From a bacterium (lineage in GTDB: Bacteria > Fibrobacterota > Fibrobacteria > UBA11236), in contig OMJM01000022.1 in NCBI GenBank assembly GCA_900299345.1, positions 1 to 64,000 on the forward strand: a DNA stretch of 64,000 nt, read 5' to 3'. The position numbers were made by a program, and so were the translations under genes. Below, in pieces: positions 1 to 7,558 of the stretch. The first letter of the stretch is position 1. The number at the start of each line of letters is the position of its first letter. The notes beneath the pieces were generated by a model. It did not search any database, was not told the DNA's origin, and was given only the letters and a program-made list of their open reading frames with translations.

Positions 1-1060
1 CATTGATATCCTTTCCCGCTGGAAGCTGGATGCGATGGGCTTCGATGTCCTGATCGGCAAACAGTGCGAGAGCCCGATCGGTCCCGGCTTCGCCCGCCGC
101 ATCGGCGTCGAACACCACATACACCGACTTGTTCCGGAATAGCGGGATCCACCCCGGTTTCAGGTTGGCTGCGCCCGGAATGCCCACGGAGGGAAATCCA
201 GCCTCGATCAAGGTCAGGCAATCCACCACGCCTTCGCACAGGTACAGCAAGCCGGGTTCACCGTCGAGAATGCGGGCGTTGTAGGGACAGGGAATGGCCC
301 CGGCCAGTGAAAGTTCCTTGGGCTTAACATCGGTTTCTAAAGCGCGGGCCTGCAGATATACCGCACGGCCTTCGCGATCGAAGTAGGGGAGAACGAGGGG
401 ATGACGATAAAAACGGAGATGGCCTTCGGCGTTGAACAGGCCACTGTCTCTCAGATCCGACGATGAAAATCCGGCGGCGAGTTCATCGCTGATGCGTCCA
501 TAATTTTCGACGACCCGTAATTTCTGTCCATCCCATGTTTTCTTGAAGATGCGCCGGCCCTTCAGCCACGTTACGGCTTTTCCGCTTCCGCGCACCGGAT
601 GGCAAAGCTCGAGAAACGCAGCAATCAGTTCGAGGCGGCGATCGGGAGGTGCCGTGGTTGTTGTGGGTTGTGGCGGACGGCCATCCGTTCGTACGGAAGA
701 GGGTGATGCCTGAAAAAGTTCCACCTGTGATTGCGAGTTCGTGTGCGGAAGATGGTGTTTCACCGGGCCGGGATGCGGAGAATATCCCGAATGTTTTTCC
801 AGAAATGCGATAGCTCCTGTGAAGTCGGTGTTGCGGACAATACGGACGAGATCGATGACGTCGCCTTTCACATCCGGGCAGACCCAGCATTTGAACGCAC
901 CTTTGTCAGGCCACAGGCTGACAGACGGGGTGCGGTCGCCGTGCGAGTGCCGTTCATTGCGCGGACAGCGGAAGCGGTTGTGGTTCACTTCCAGACCGAG
1001 ATCCCGCGCCACTTCGAGAATGGGATGACGGGCTTTCAGCGCTTCTATGTCCACGACCAT
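1..1060 (-). CDS. CHC2 zinc-finger / TOPRIM primase (3' end outside window)
   Basis: The frame is open from ATG at 1060 to the left edge (at least 353 residues), so the ORF track misses it. Residues 30-62 form a CHC2-type zinc finger (FRCPRNERH, then CWVC; candidate ligands C32, H38 or H40, C58, C61), as in DNA primases that synthesise RNA primers for replication. From about residue 272 a TOPRIM core is visible: YLCEGVVDCLTLIEAG with the catalytic Glu, then VVFDADAAG with the metal-binding D-x-D. Between them lies a proline- and threonine-rich linker and a stretch ending LPYFDREGR that resembles the DnaG RNA-polymerase subdomain but is short. The compact linker and weak resemblance to housekeeping DnaG make an accessory, phage- or element-type primase as likely as the chromosomal enzyme. 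The C-terminal helicase-binding region cannot be seen. Confidence 0.85.
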   Translation of the reverse strand, partial: MVVDIEALKARHPILEVARDLGLEVNHNRFRCPRNERHSHGDRTPSVSLWPDKGAFKCWVCPDVKGDVIDLVRIVRNTDFTGAIAFLEKHSGYSPHPGPVKHHLPHTNSQSQVELFQASPSSVRTDGRPPQPTTTTAPPDRRLELIAAFLELCHPVRGSGKAVTWLKGRRIFKKTWDGQKLRVVENYGRISDELAAGFSSSDLRDSGLFNAEGHLRFYRHPLVLPYFDREGRAVYLQARALETDVKPKELSLAGAIPCPYNARILDGEPGLLYLCEGVVDCLTLIEAGFPSVGIPGAANLKPGWIPLFRNKSVYVVFDADAAGEAGTDRALALFADQDIEAHRIQLPAGKDIN

Positions 1061-1081
1061 AAGGTAAATGTCCCTGTGAGG

Positions 1082-1089
1082 TATCTTTG
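1082..1089 (+). promoter_or_regulatory. TAnnTTTG promoter element of murB
   Basis: TATCTTTG lies 6 nt before the murB ATG at 1096, matching the Bacteroidota-type -7 consensus TAnnTTTG. Transcription would begin at or very near the start codon, giving a leaderless mRNA. The TTG start in the ORF track lies inside this element. Confidence 0.55.
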
Positions 1090-1095
1090 CAGGCG

Positions 1096-1989
1096 ATGGC
1101 TTTGAGAATCCAGAAACATATTCCACTGGCCCCCTACGTTTCCTTTAAGGTCGGAGGTCCTGCCCGGTATTTCTGTCAGCCTGCGTCTCCTGAAGAATTC
1201 GCCGAAGCCCTGCGTTTTGCACACAATAAGGGGCTGAAATATTTCGTGTTGGGGAAAGGCACCAACCTCGTGTTTTCGGACATGGGTTACCCTGGCCTCG
1301 TGATTGAAACCGAAAATTTCAATCGTGTCCAGTGGGATGGGGCCAAGGTTACGACGGAATGCGGTGTGCTCTTGATGGATGTGGTAACGCAATCCGTGGA
1401 ACGCGGCATGGTCGGAATGCAAAACCTCGCGGGAATTCCCGGAACCATGGGTGGTGGCGTGTACATCAACGCCGGAGCATTCGATCAAGAACTCAAGGAC
1501 CTGGTCGTTTCTGTGTTGTCGCTCAAACCGGATGGTACCTTGGTGCGTCGTTCCAACTCCGAGTGCGGTTTTGTGTATCGCCGCTCGGTGTTTTGCGGGG
1601 CGGGGGAGATTGTGCTGGAAAGTTCCATGGAGTTGCAGCCCGGTGGCGATCCCGCGGCGTTACGGACCGAGATGGAAGCAACCTTGAAGCGGCGCAGCGA
1701 CAAGCAGCCGTTGGAGTATCCCAATGCCGGGAGCATGTTCAAGCGTCCGCCCGGGAATTACGCCGGAGCCTTGATTCAAGCTGCGGGGCTGAAGGGTTTT
1801 CGCATGGGCAACGCGGCCATTTCGGACAAGCACGCCAACTTCACCATCAATCTGGGCTGTGCAACCGCGCAGGAGATTTGGGATTTGACCAGCGAGGTGA
1901 TTCTCCGCGTCCGCGATCACAGCGGGATTACCCTGGAGCGCGAGCCGATTTTTGCAGGTGAATTTTTACCGTGGCCCCGGCCCCTGTAG
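1096..1989 (+). CDS. murB: UDP-N-acetylenolpyruvoylglucosamine reductase MurB
   Basis: This is the NADPH-dependent cytoplasmic flavoenzyme that reduces UDP-GlcNAc-enolpyruvate to UDP-MurNAc for peptidoglycan synthesis. The 297-residue length is normal for a short type II MurB. Visible motifs are the FAD-binding loop LGKGTNLV (about 52-59), the IPGTMGGGVYINAGAF segment (about 115-130), the AGSMFKRP motif that carries the proton-donor Ser, and the C-terminal REPIFAGEF with the catalytic Glu. I prefer ATG 1096 to the TTG at 1087 because the TTG is part of the TATCTTTG promoter element. The stop codon TAG lies inside a perfect 22-bp palindrome shared with the convergent gene, so the last residues (RPL) are encoded by the repeat. 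Confidence 0.95.
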   Translation: MALRIQKHIPLAPYVSFKVGGPARYFCQPASPEEFAEALRFAHNKGLKYFVLGKGTNLVFSDMGYPGLVIETENFNRVQWDGAKVTTECGVLLMDVVTQSVERGMVGMQNLAGIPGTMGGGVYINAGAFDQELKDLVVSVLSLKPDGTLVRRSNSECGFVYRRSVFCGAGEIVLESSMELQPGGDPAALRTEMEATLKRRSDKQPLEYPNAGSMFKRPPGNYAGALIQAAGLKGFRMGNAAISDKHANFTINLGCATAQEIWDLTSEVILRVRDHSGITLEREPIFAGEFLPWPRPL

Positions 1990-2022
1990 GGGCGGATTTT
2001 AAATCCGCCCCTACAGGGGCCG
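1978..2022. repeat. Perfect 22-bp inverted repeat carrying both convergent stop codons
   Basis: Left arm 1978-1999 and right arm 2001-2022 are exact reverse complements around a single T, with core GTAGGGGCGGATTT. CCCCTGTAG occurs on both strands, so murB (+) and the 90-residue gene (-) both end in Arg-Pro-Leu-stop inside it. It shares GTAGGGGCG/CGCCCCTAC with the palindrome at 23660-23703. It could act as a bidirectional terminator, although no U-tract follows; a REP-like mobile palindrome is the alternative. Confidence 0.85.
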
Positions 2023-2283
2023 AAATCCCTCTTCGTCCGGCGTAATGCCATCCTTGCGGCGATCCAGCTTGGTCAGTACCCAGTTTCCGTCCTTGCGCTT
2101 GCATTGCATCACAATGCCCTTGAACGGCGGTGATTCGATGACACCACCCCAGTGAAATCGCCGTCCATCCCATTCGGTTTCGGGAATATCCGCTTCGCGA
2201 AGATATTGTTCCGCCAGCACCGTCAGGTCGGCCGGCTGGAAGTGTTCGCATTTGCCGTGGTCGCGGGGATCGGGAGCTTGCAT
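2011..2283 (-). CDS. Small hypothetical protein, 90 aa
   Basis: I do not recognise this family. The product is soluble, with no signal peptide or membrane segment. It has an acidic N-terminal helix-like part (EQYLREADIPE), a central WDGRRFHWGGVIESPP segment and a short strand-rich end. The C-terminus FRPL is encoded by the palindromic repeat, so the native end may once have differed. The start ATG at 2283 is preceded by TATTTTAA four bases upstream, a weaker form of the promoter element seen elsewhere, and no Shine-Dalgarno is visible. It is divergent from the DinB-family gene with 41 nt between the starts. The clean frame and promoter-like element argue that it is real, but this is less certain than for its neighbours. 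Confidence 0.6.
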   Translation of the reverse strand: MQAPDPRDHGKCEHFQPADLTVLAEQYLREADIPETEWDGRRFHWGGVIESPPFKGIVMQCKRKDGNWVLTKLDRRKDGITPDEEGFRPL

Positions 2284-2311
2284 GGGGTTAAAATAGAAAT
2301 GGCCAAGTAGC

Positions 2312-2319
2312 TATCTTCA
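2312..2319 (+). promoter_or_regulatory. TATCTTCA promoter-like element of the DinB-family gene
   Basis: TATCTTCA lies 5 nt before ATG 2325. It matches the TAnnTTTG element of this window at six of eight positions, with the same spacing to the start codon. Confidence 0.4.
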
Positions 2320-2324
2320 CACTC

Positions 2325-2831
2325 ATGTCGGCGAGTGCGTTGCCTCATTGGACGAATTATCTGGATGCGGTCTCTGTGGATGGATTGGATGAACGCTTGT
2401 CCAAGCATCTGGATCAGGCGTCCGCCATTCTCTCCGGCATTCCAGCGGACAGGGTGGATTATGCCTATGCGCCGGGAAAATGGACGGTGCGGCAGTTGAT
2501 GGGACACATCCTGATGTCGCACCGCATTTTCATCACCCGAGCCGTGTGCATCGCGCGCGGGGAAGAAAAATCGTTTCCGGGATATGACGAGAATGCTTAT
2601 GCGGAGAATTGGCCGCATCAAAGCATTGGCGTCAAGGAGCTGGCTTCCGCCTATGCGGACGAGTCGCGTGCCACGCGAAACTGGATCCGTTGGATGACGC
2701 CGGAGGAGAGGGCTCGCGAGGGTGTGGCTAACAATCTGATCGTGCGTCCGGAATATATGATTCGGGCCTTGATCGGCCACGAACAACATCATCTGAACGT
2801 TCTGCGGGAACGCTATGGAGTGGGCTTGTGA
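2325..2831 (+). CDS. DinB/DUF664-family four-helix-bundle protein
   Basis: The 168-residue protein has the layout of the DinB/YfiT superfamily of metal-binding four-helix bundles, many of which are thiol-dependent transferases. Visible signatures are GKWTVRQLMGHILMSH near residues 50-65, giving the first metal-ligand His, and GHEQHHLNVLRERY at the C-terminus, giving the paired His ligands. The substrate cannot be told from sequence. The stop codon overlaps the GTG start of hisD (GTGA), so the two are translationally coupled. No functional link to histidine synthesis is known, and the coupling may only reflect compact gene packing. Confidence 0.85.
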   Translation: MSASALPHWTNYLDAVSVDGLDERLSKHLDQASAILSGIPADRVDYAYAPGKWTVRQLMGHILMSHRIFITRAVCIARGEEKSFPGYDENAYAENWPHQSIGVKELASAYADESRATRNWIRWMTPEERAREGVANNLIVRPEYMIRALIGHEQHHLNVLRERYGVGL

Positions 2832-4099
2832 AAAACGTTTCCCTGAAATCGCTCAAACACCCGGAGATCACGGTCCTGCGCTCGCGTGAGCCGAGTCCGT
2901 CGCCGGCCATTCAAAAGACGGTGACGGATATTTTGCGCCGCGTCCGCAAGGAAGGCCACAAGGCTGTGCTGGATTATGCCAAACGGTTTGACGGTCTGAA
3001 AGGCAATCTTCAGGTTTCGAATACCGAGCTGCGACGCGAAGCGGGGAAGACGAACGCAACCGTGCGTGCGGCTATTCGCAAGGCCATCGCCAACGTGCGG
3101 AAATTTCATCTTCGGCAACGCGAGACGTCGTGGCGTCTCAAGGGTTCCCACGGTGAAACATTGGGGCAGATTATTCGTCCCTTGGATCGCGTGGGTATTT
3201 ATGTGCCTGGCGGCGCAGGAGTATATCCCTCGACCTTGATCATGAACTCCGTTCCTGCGCAAGTGGCGGGGGTTTCGGAGATTGTTGTCGTCACACCTTG
3301 TGCGCGCGGTTTGAATCCGGCGGTGGCTTGCGCTGCATTGGAACTGGGCATTTCGGAGATTTACAAGATCGGTGGCGCGCAGTCCGTGGCCATGCTGGCG
3401 TTCGGCACGGAAAAGGTTCGGGCTGTGGACAAGATTGTCGGGCCTGGAAACGTCTATGCTGCGCTGGCGAAGAAGGAAGTGTTCGGTACGGTGGATATCG
3501 ATATGATCGCCGGACCTTCCGAAGTGCTTGTGCTGTTCGACGAAAGTGCGGACCCGGATTGGGTGGCGGCGGATCTGCTGTCGCAAGCCGAGCATGGTTC
3601 GGGTTATGAGGCCGTGGTGGGCATTACCACCTCGAAACAGGCTGCCGTCTGGGTGGCGGAATGTGTGAAGGTGCAGGTTGAAAGCTCGCCGAAGCGCGCC
3701 ATCCTTGAGAAAGCCTTGAAACAATATGGCCGCATCTTCGTGGTCCCGGATTGGAAACTCGGCTGTGATGTAGCCAATGCACTGGCTCCGGAGCATCTTG
3801 AAGTGATGACGAAAAACCCACGCGCCCTGCTGCCCAAGCTGCGCAATGCCGGGGCGATTTTCCTTGGGCCGTATTCTTCCGAGCCGGTGGGGGATTATTT
3901 TGCGGGACCGAATCACGTGCTTCCGACCAATGGTTCGGCGCGGTTCTTCTCGCCGCTGGGCGTCTACGATTTCTACAAGCGCACGAGCTTGATCGAATAC
4001 AATCAAAAGGCTTTGCGCAAGGAAGGCAAATTGATCGCTGCCTTAGCGGATGCAGAGGGTTTCATCCACCACGCGGCGGCGGTCAGAAAGCGTATGTGA
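2828..4099 (+). CDS. hisD: Histidinol dehydrogenase HisD
   Basis: HisD catalyses the last two oxidations of histidine biosynthesis (L-histidinol to L-histidine, NAD- and Zn-dependent). The 423-residue length is normal. Family signatures are obvious: IYVPGGAGVYPSTLIMN around residue 125, KIVGPGNVYAALAKK, IDMIAGPSEVLV, the LLSQAEHGSG segment with a zinc/catalytic region His, and the C-terminal DYFAGPNHVLPTNG motif. The GTG start overlaps the previous gene by 4 nt. No other his gene is visible, so the his pathway is dispersed in this genome. The 3' end is 9 nt from the convergent SGNH esterase gene. Confidence 0.96.
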   Translation: MKNVSLKSLKHPEITVLRSREPSPSPAIQKTVTDILRRVRKEGHKAVLDYAKRFDGLKGNLQVSNTELRREAGKTNATVRAAIRKAIANVRKFHLRQRETSWRLKGSHGETLGQIIRPLDRVGIYVPGGAGVYPSTLIMNSVPAQVAGVSEIVVVTPCARGLNPAVACAALELGISEIYKIGGAQSVAMLAFGTEKVRAVDKIVGPGNVYAALAKKEVFGTVDIDMIAGPSEVLVLFDESADPDWVAADLLSQAEHGSGYEAVVGITTSKQAAVWVAECVKVQVESSPKRAILEKALKQYGRIFVVPDWKLGCDVANALAPEHLEVMTKNPRALLPKLRNAGAIFLGPYSSEPVGDYFAGPNHVLPTNGSARFFSPLGVYDFYKRTSLIEYNQKALRKEGKLIAALADAEGFIHHAAAVRKRM

Positions 4100-4108
4100 C
4101 AGCCGATT

Positions 4109-5647
4109 TTACGGTTGTCTTCTTTCCACGGCTTTCTCCAAGTAAATCCCCGCTCCGATCTTTTGTCCGACCAGAGGGACGGATTTTCCATCCAGCGAAT
4201 ACAGCCGGGTAGAACCATTGGGTGTTCCCGAGAACAGCATTGGCACCAAACGAGTCTTGGCGGGATTGGCGGCACGGAATGTATTGCGCCCCGAAATGCC
4301 GGTCACCGTGAGCAGTCCCCGGTAAACGACATGCGCCAGCGTATCGTGTCCCAGTTCGCGGGGATGCACACCGTCGGGGACCCAGGATGGTGTCACGTTA
4401 TACACGTAAGGCTGGCCCATCAGCATCGGCGCGTACAGATCGATGGTGGGAAGACCTTTTTCCGAAGCTACTTGCGTGACCGCGGGAATCGTCGAATCCA
4501 CGATGAGCGTGTCGTTGATCCCGTTGCCTGCGATGCCGTTATCGTAACCCCACGCCATGCCATTCTGCGTCGCGACGGAGGAGTTGAGACTGGAGTTGGC
4601 CATCCAGGCCGGCATGGGTTTCAGCATCACAATCTGCGGCTTGGGGGAAATCGTGTTGGACAGCGTATCGATCATCGTGCGGTAATCCGTCTTGTATCGC
4701 GCTGCATTCCATTGCGTCCGGCGCGCATCGTTGGTGCCCAGCGCGATGGTGATGAGATTGGGTTTGAAATTGAAAACGTCGCGGAACTGCGCCGTGGTCC
4801 AGTACGGCGAGCGCCCCGCCTTTTGCATGTACGCCCCGGAAAGTCCCTCGTTCTTGACGTAGTAGTTACGCCCTAGCAGCATGTTCAGGCGGATGGGATA
4901 GGCGGTCTGTGCCGCGTTAGTCAAGGTGGAACCCGCCGTGATGCTGTTGCCGATACAGGCCACGCGGGTCACTTGTGAGATGAAGGAACGATACAGAATG
5001 GCGGAGAGAGAATCGGAACCGCGCGCAGTGAAGTGCACACCGTCGGAATAATAGGTGGTGGGGCTCGAAGTCGCGATGGCGCGCATGCGCGTGTTGGCGT
5101 CGAGCATTTTCAATCCCTTGGCCGCGGCCACCTGCTGAATTTTTGGGATCACTCCATTGGTCATGATGGAGTCATTGATGCCGTAGGTGTTGGTGTAAAT
5201 CGGCGGTGGCAGCATCAGCCAAATCTGCGGAGCGGGGGAGATGTTGTTGGTCAAAGTATCCACCATGGCGGTAAGATCAGCGACGAATTCCGAGTTGTAC
5301 TGCCAGTTCTGTGACTTGGTGTCGTTGGTACCGAGTTCAATGCTGATGATGTCGGGTTTGAAGGCAAAGACTGCCGCGAAAACATTGGTGCCGGAGATTG
5401 TCCGGGTCCAGTAAGGCACATCGCCTTTTTTCAACAGGGTGGAACTGGAGACACCGAAGTTCCGGATTGTGTCCTGATATCCAATCAAGCCGGAAAGCCG
5501 GGTTGTCCCATTCACGTAGGTCAGATTGGCTTGCGGGTAACCTGCGGTCAGACTGTTGCCGAGACATGCCCATTTGATGCGCTGAGGAACTTGGGCTTGG
5601 CATGCGAGCGCTGCCATGGAGACTATCGTGAGAATCCGTGTAATCAT
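4109..5647 (-). CDS. Secreted double-domain SGNH/GDSL esterase
   Basis: This is a 512-residue exported protein with a signal peptide (about 1-18, ending CQAQ). Two complete SGNH hydrolase domains follow in tandem. Domain 1 has GNSLTAG (nucleophile Ser), GTND and SDGVHF (Asp-His). Domain 2 starts near residue 230 with GNSITAG, GTND and PDGVHP. Both triads appear intact. The family removes acyl groups, often acetate, from polysaccharides; the exact substrate is not readable. The last 60 residues end with YSLDGKS and a GAGIYLEK strand, resembling Por/T9SS type A sorting modules. The start lies 3 nt after the stop of the paralogous gene upstream, and a GGAAG ribosome site sits inside that gene's end, so the two form an operon and arose by tandem duplication. 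Confidence 0.88.
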   Translation of the reverse strand: MITRILTIVSMAALACQAQVPQRIKWACLGNSLTAGYPQANLTYVNGTTRLSGLIGYQDTIRNFGVSSSTLLKKGDVPYWTRTISGTNVFAAVFAFKPDIISIELGTNDTKSQNWQYNSEFVADLTAMVDTLTNNISPAPQIWLMLPPPIYTNTYGINDSIMTNGVIPKIQQVAAAKGLKMLDANTRMRAIATSSPTTYYSDGVHFTARGSDSLSAILYRSFISQVTRVACIGNSITAGSTLTNAAQTAYPIRLNMLLGRNYYVKNEGLSGAYMQKAGRSPYWTTAQFRDVFNFKPNLITIALGTNDARRTQWNAARYKTDYRTMIDTLSNTISPKPQIVMLKPMPAWMANSSLNSSVATQNGMAWGYDNGIAGNGINDTLIVDSTIPAVTQVASEKGLPTIDLYAPMLMGQPYVYNVTPSWVPDGVHPRELGHDTLAHVVYRGLLTVTGISGRNTFRAANPAKTRLVPMLFSGTPNGSTRLYSLDGKSVPLVGQKIGAGIYLEKAVERRQP

Positions 5648-5650
5648 TCT

Positions 5651-7207
5651 TTACTTCCTTGAGTTGGATGGCTGTGGCGTTGTTTTGTCGCCTGGTTTTA
5701 CGATGTAAACTCCCGCGGGAATTTGCCCGCCGTCTTGCTGTGTGGATTTGCCGTCCAGGGAATAAACCTGTCCGTCCAGCCGCAATGGCGACAACACAGG
5801 AATGAGGCTGGCTTTGCTCGAGCGAACCGGATTCAGAAGAGACTGTTTCCCAGATTCAATCGACGTTACACTCGCAAGTGAGCGGTAAAAAATATGGGCG
5901 ATGGTATCGTGCCCCGTGCGGAAGGGATGGACACCGTCTCCGCTCATGAGTGGACTGGCGGGCTGAGGCAACGCGGAATTGAATGATGGATGATTATAGA
6001 GGTCGATGACAGGCAAACCTTTGGCGAGGGCGACTTGCTGGATGGCCGGGACCACCGAATCCCGGATGATGTCGCCATTGATCCCGTTGCTAGTGTCGCT
6101 GCTGGGATTCCCGAAGCCCCAATGTCCATTCACCTTCCACGCGCCGATGGGTTTCACCAGATAAATCTGTGGCTTGGGGGAGATGTTGTTGCTGAAGGTG
6201 TCGATCAAGGCTTTGTAGTCGTTGACGTAACGTGCGGTGTTCCAGGACTTCGGCCGCGAGTCGTTGGTGCCGAGCATGATCGTGATGACGTGCGGTTTCA
6301 GGTTGAACACGTTGGTGAGCTTGCCGCCGCTTTGTGTCCAGTACGACATGATGGCCGGAGTGATTCCTCCGGGTTTCTGCAGATAACATCCAGAGCGTCC
6401 GTCGTTCTCCGTGTAAACATTCCTTCCCAGCAGCATGTTCAACTTCATGGCATAAGCCTCTCCCGCCACGGCGCCGGAGACGCCGCTGTTGATGTATTCC
6501 GTGATGCTGTTGCCCACGACCGCGATGCGTGTGACCTTGGAGAGATAAGCGCGGAAGATGTATGCGGCGATGGAATCGTATCCGGGGGTGGTGGGGTGGA
6601 CGCCATCGGAACCGAACAGGTTGGAGCGGCCGAGGAACGGTGTGTGCGTGTCGATGGTATCGACACCTTTTTCAATCGCCACCTGCCGCAACCGTGGAAT
6701 GACGCCGTAGCGGATCACGGATTCACGGATGAGATCCGACGGTTCCGGTGTGACATTTTCGTTGTTGAACGTCGGGGTGGGGTAGATGAGGAAAATTCTC
6801 GGGTGCGAGGGCATGTTGGCCAATGTGTCGATCATGTCCCGAGTATCGCGGAGAAAATTGGCGCTGTCCTTCCAGTTGATTGGCTTGGAATCGTTTGTGC
6901 CCAGGTCGATTGACACGATGTCGGGTTGAAAGGCGAACACCTGCGCAAACCGGCCGTACTTCCAGTAGGTGGAGTCGCCGCTGCGCAGCATGGTTCTCCA
7001 TCCCACGCCCGCGTTGAGCACGGTGTCCATCAACAACCGCGTTCCCAGTCGCACGGGATAAGCGTTGGTCGCACCTGTGGTGCCCTGTGTGATGCTGTTA
7101 CCCACACAGGCCCACCGGATTTTAGTTGCCACTTGGGCGTTCAATATGCCCGCAAACACGAATACGGCAGCTCCCGCAAACGTCAACGTGTGGGCAATGT
7201 TTTTCAT
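5651..7207 (-). CDS. Secreted double-domain SGNH/GDSL esterase (paralogue)
   Basis: This 518-residue exported paralogue of the gene downstream has the same architecture. A signal peptide of about 24 residues ends NAQ. Domain 1 has GNSITQG, GTND and SDGVHP. Domain 2 has GNSITEY, GTND and GDGVHP. The C-terminal module ends with YSLDGKS and PAGVYIVK, like a T9SS/Por sorting signal. Both active sites look complete. Together with its neighbour it gives four SGNH domains encoded side by side, suggesting stepwise domain and then gene duplication, probably for deacylation of plant polysaccharides (inference). It is first in the transcription unit. TAACTTTC about 40 nt upstream is a possible promoter element. 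Confidence 0.88.
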   Translation of the reverse strand: MKNIAHTLTFAGAAVFVFAGILNAQVATKIRWACVGNSITQGTTGATNAYPVRLGTRLLMDTVLNAGVGWRTMLRSGDSTYWKYGRFAQVFAFQPDIVSIDLGTNDSKPINWKDSANFLRDTRDMIDTLANMPSHPRIFLIYPTPTFNNENVTPEPSDLIRESVIRYGVIPRLRQVAIEKGVDTIDTHTPFLGRSNLFGSDGVHPTTPGYDSIAAYIFRAYLSKVTRIAVVGNSITEYINSGVSGAVAGEAYAMKLNMLLGRNVYTENDGRSGCYLQKPGGITPAIMSYWTQSGGKLTNVFNLKPHVITIMLGTNDSRPKSWNTARYVNDYKALIDTFSNNISPKPQIYLVKPIGAWKVNGHWGFGNPSSDTSNGINGDIIRDSVVPAIQQVALAKGLPVIDLYNHPSFNSALPQPASPLMSGDGVHPFRTGHDTIAHIFYRSLASVTSIESGKQSLLNPVRSSKASLIPVLSPLRLDGQVYSLDGKSTQQDGGQIPAGVYIVKPGDKTTPQPSNSRK

Positions 7208-7354
7208 GGATTGGAAGCCTTTTGCAAAAAACAGTGATGAGGGGAAAGTTACAGGGGAAATTTATCGCCCATAGCAGTGAAACGGGGGACTTTTTTATTC
7301 AAAACAGCGCCCGAATTGCAGAATTTTCGGTCCTAAGCTAAGATTGCCTTCCCT

Positions 7355-7431
7355 CGGGACTTAGCTCAGCCTGGTAGAGCATCTGCTTTGGGAGCAGAGG
7401 GCCGCATGTTCGAATCATGTAGTCCCGACCA
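7355..7431 (+). tRNA. tRNA-Pro (anticodon UGG)
   Basis: A full cloverleaf can be drawn: acceptor CGGGACT pairs with AGTCCCG, D-arm GCTC/GAGC, anticodon arm TCTGC-TTTGGGA-GCAGA giving anticodon TGG, and T-arm GCATG-TTCGAAT-CATGT. The CCA end is encoded. TAAGATTG at 7339-7346, 8 nt upstream, is a probable promoter element. The tract ATTTTTAGCCGTTTTTTT follows the gene and may serve in termination. Confidence 0.97.
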
Positions 7432-7558
7432 TTTTCCAATTTTTAGCCGTTTTTTTAATGGCCCTCACCCTAAATTCCTTAATTTGAGTTGTTCATCTAT
7501 CGAAAAGTGGACTTCCTGAAAACTCCATCGGGGATCGCGAAGGAAAGGGTATCGCACC

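Noticed and set aside
2813-4006. 397-aa minus-strand ORF opposite hisD
   Set aside because: It is an antisense shadow of hisD with Arg/His-rich, non-protein-like composition.
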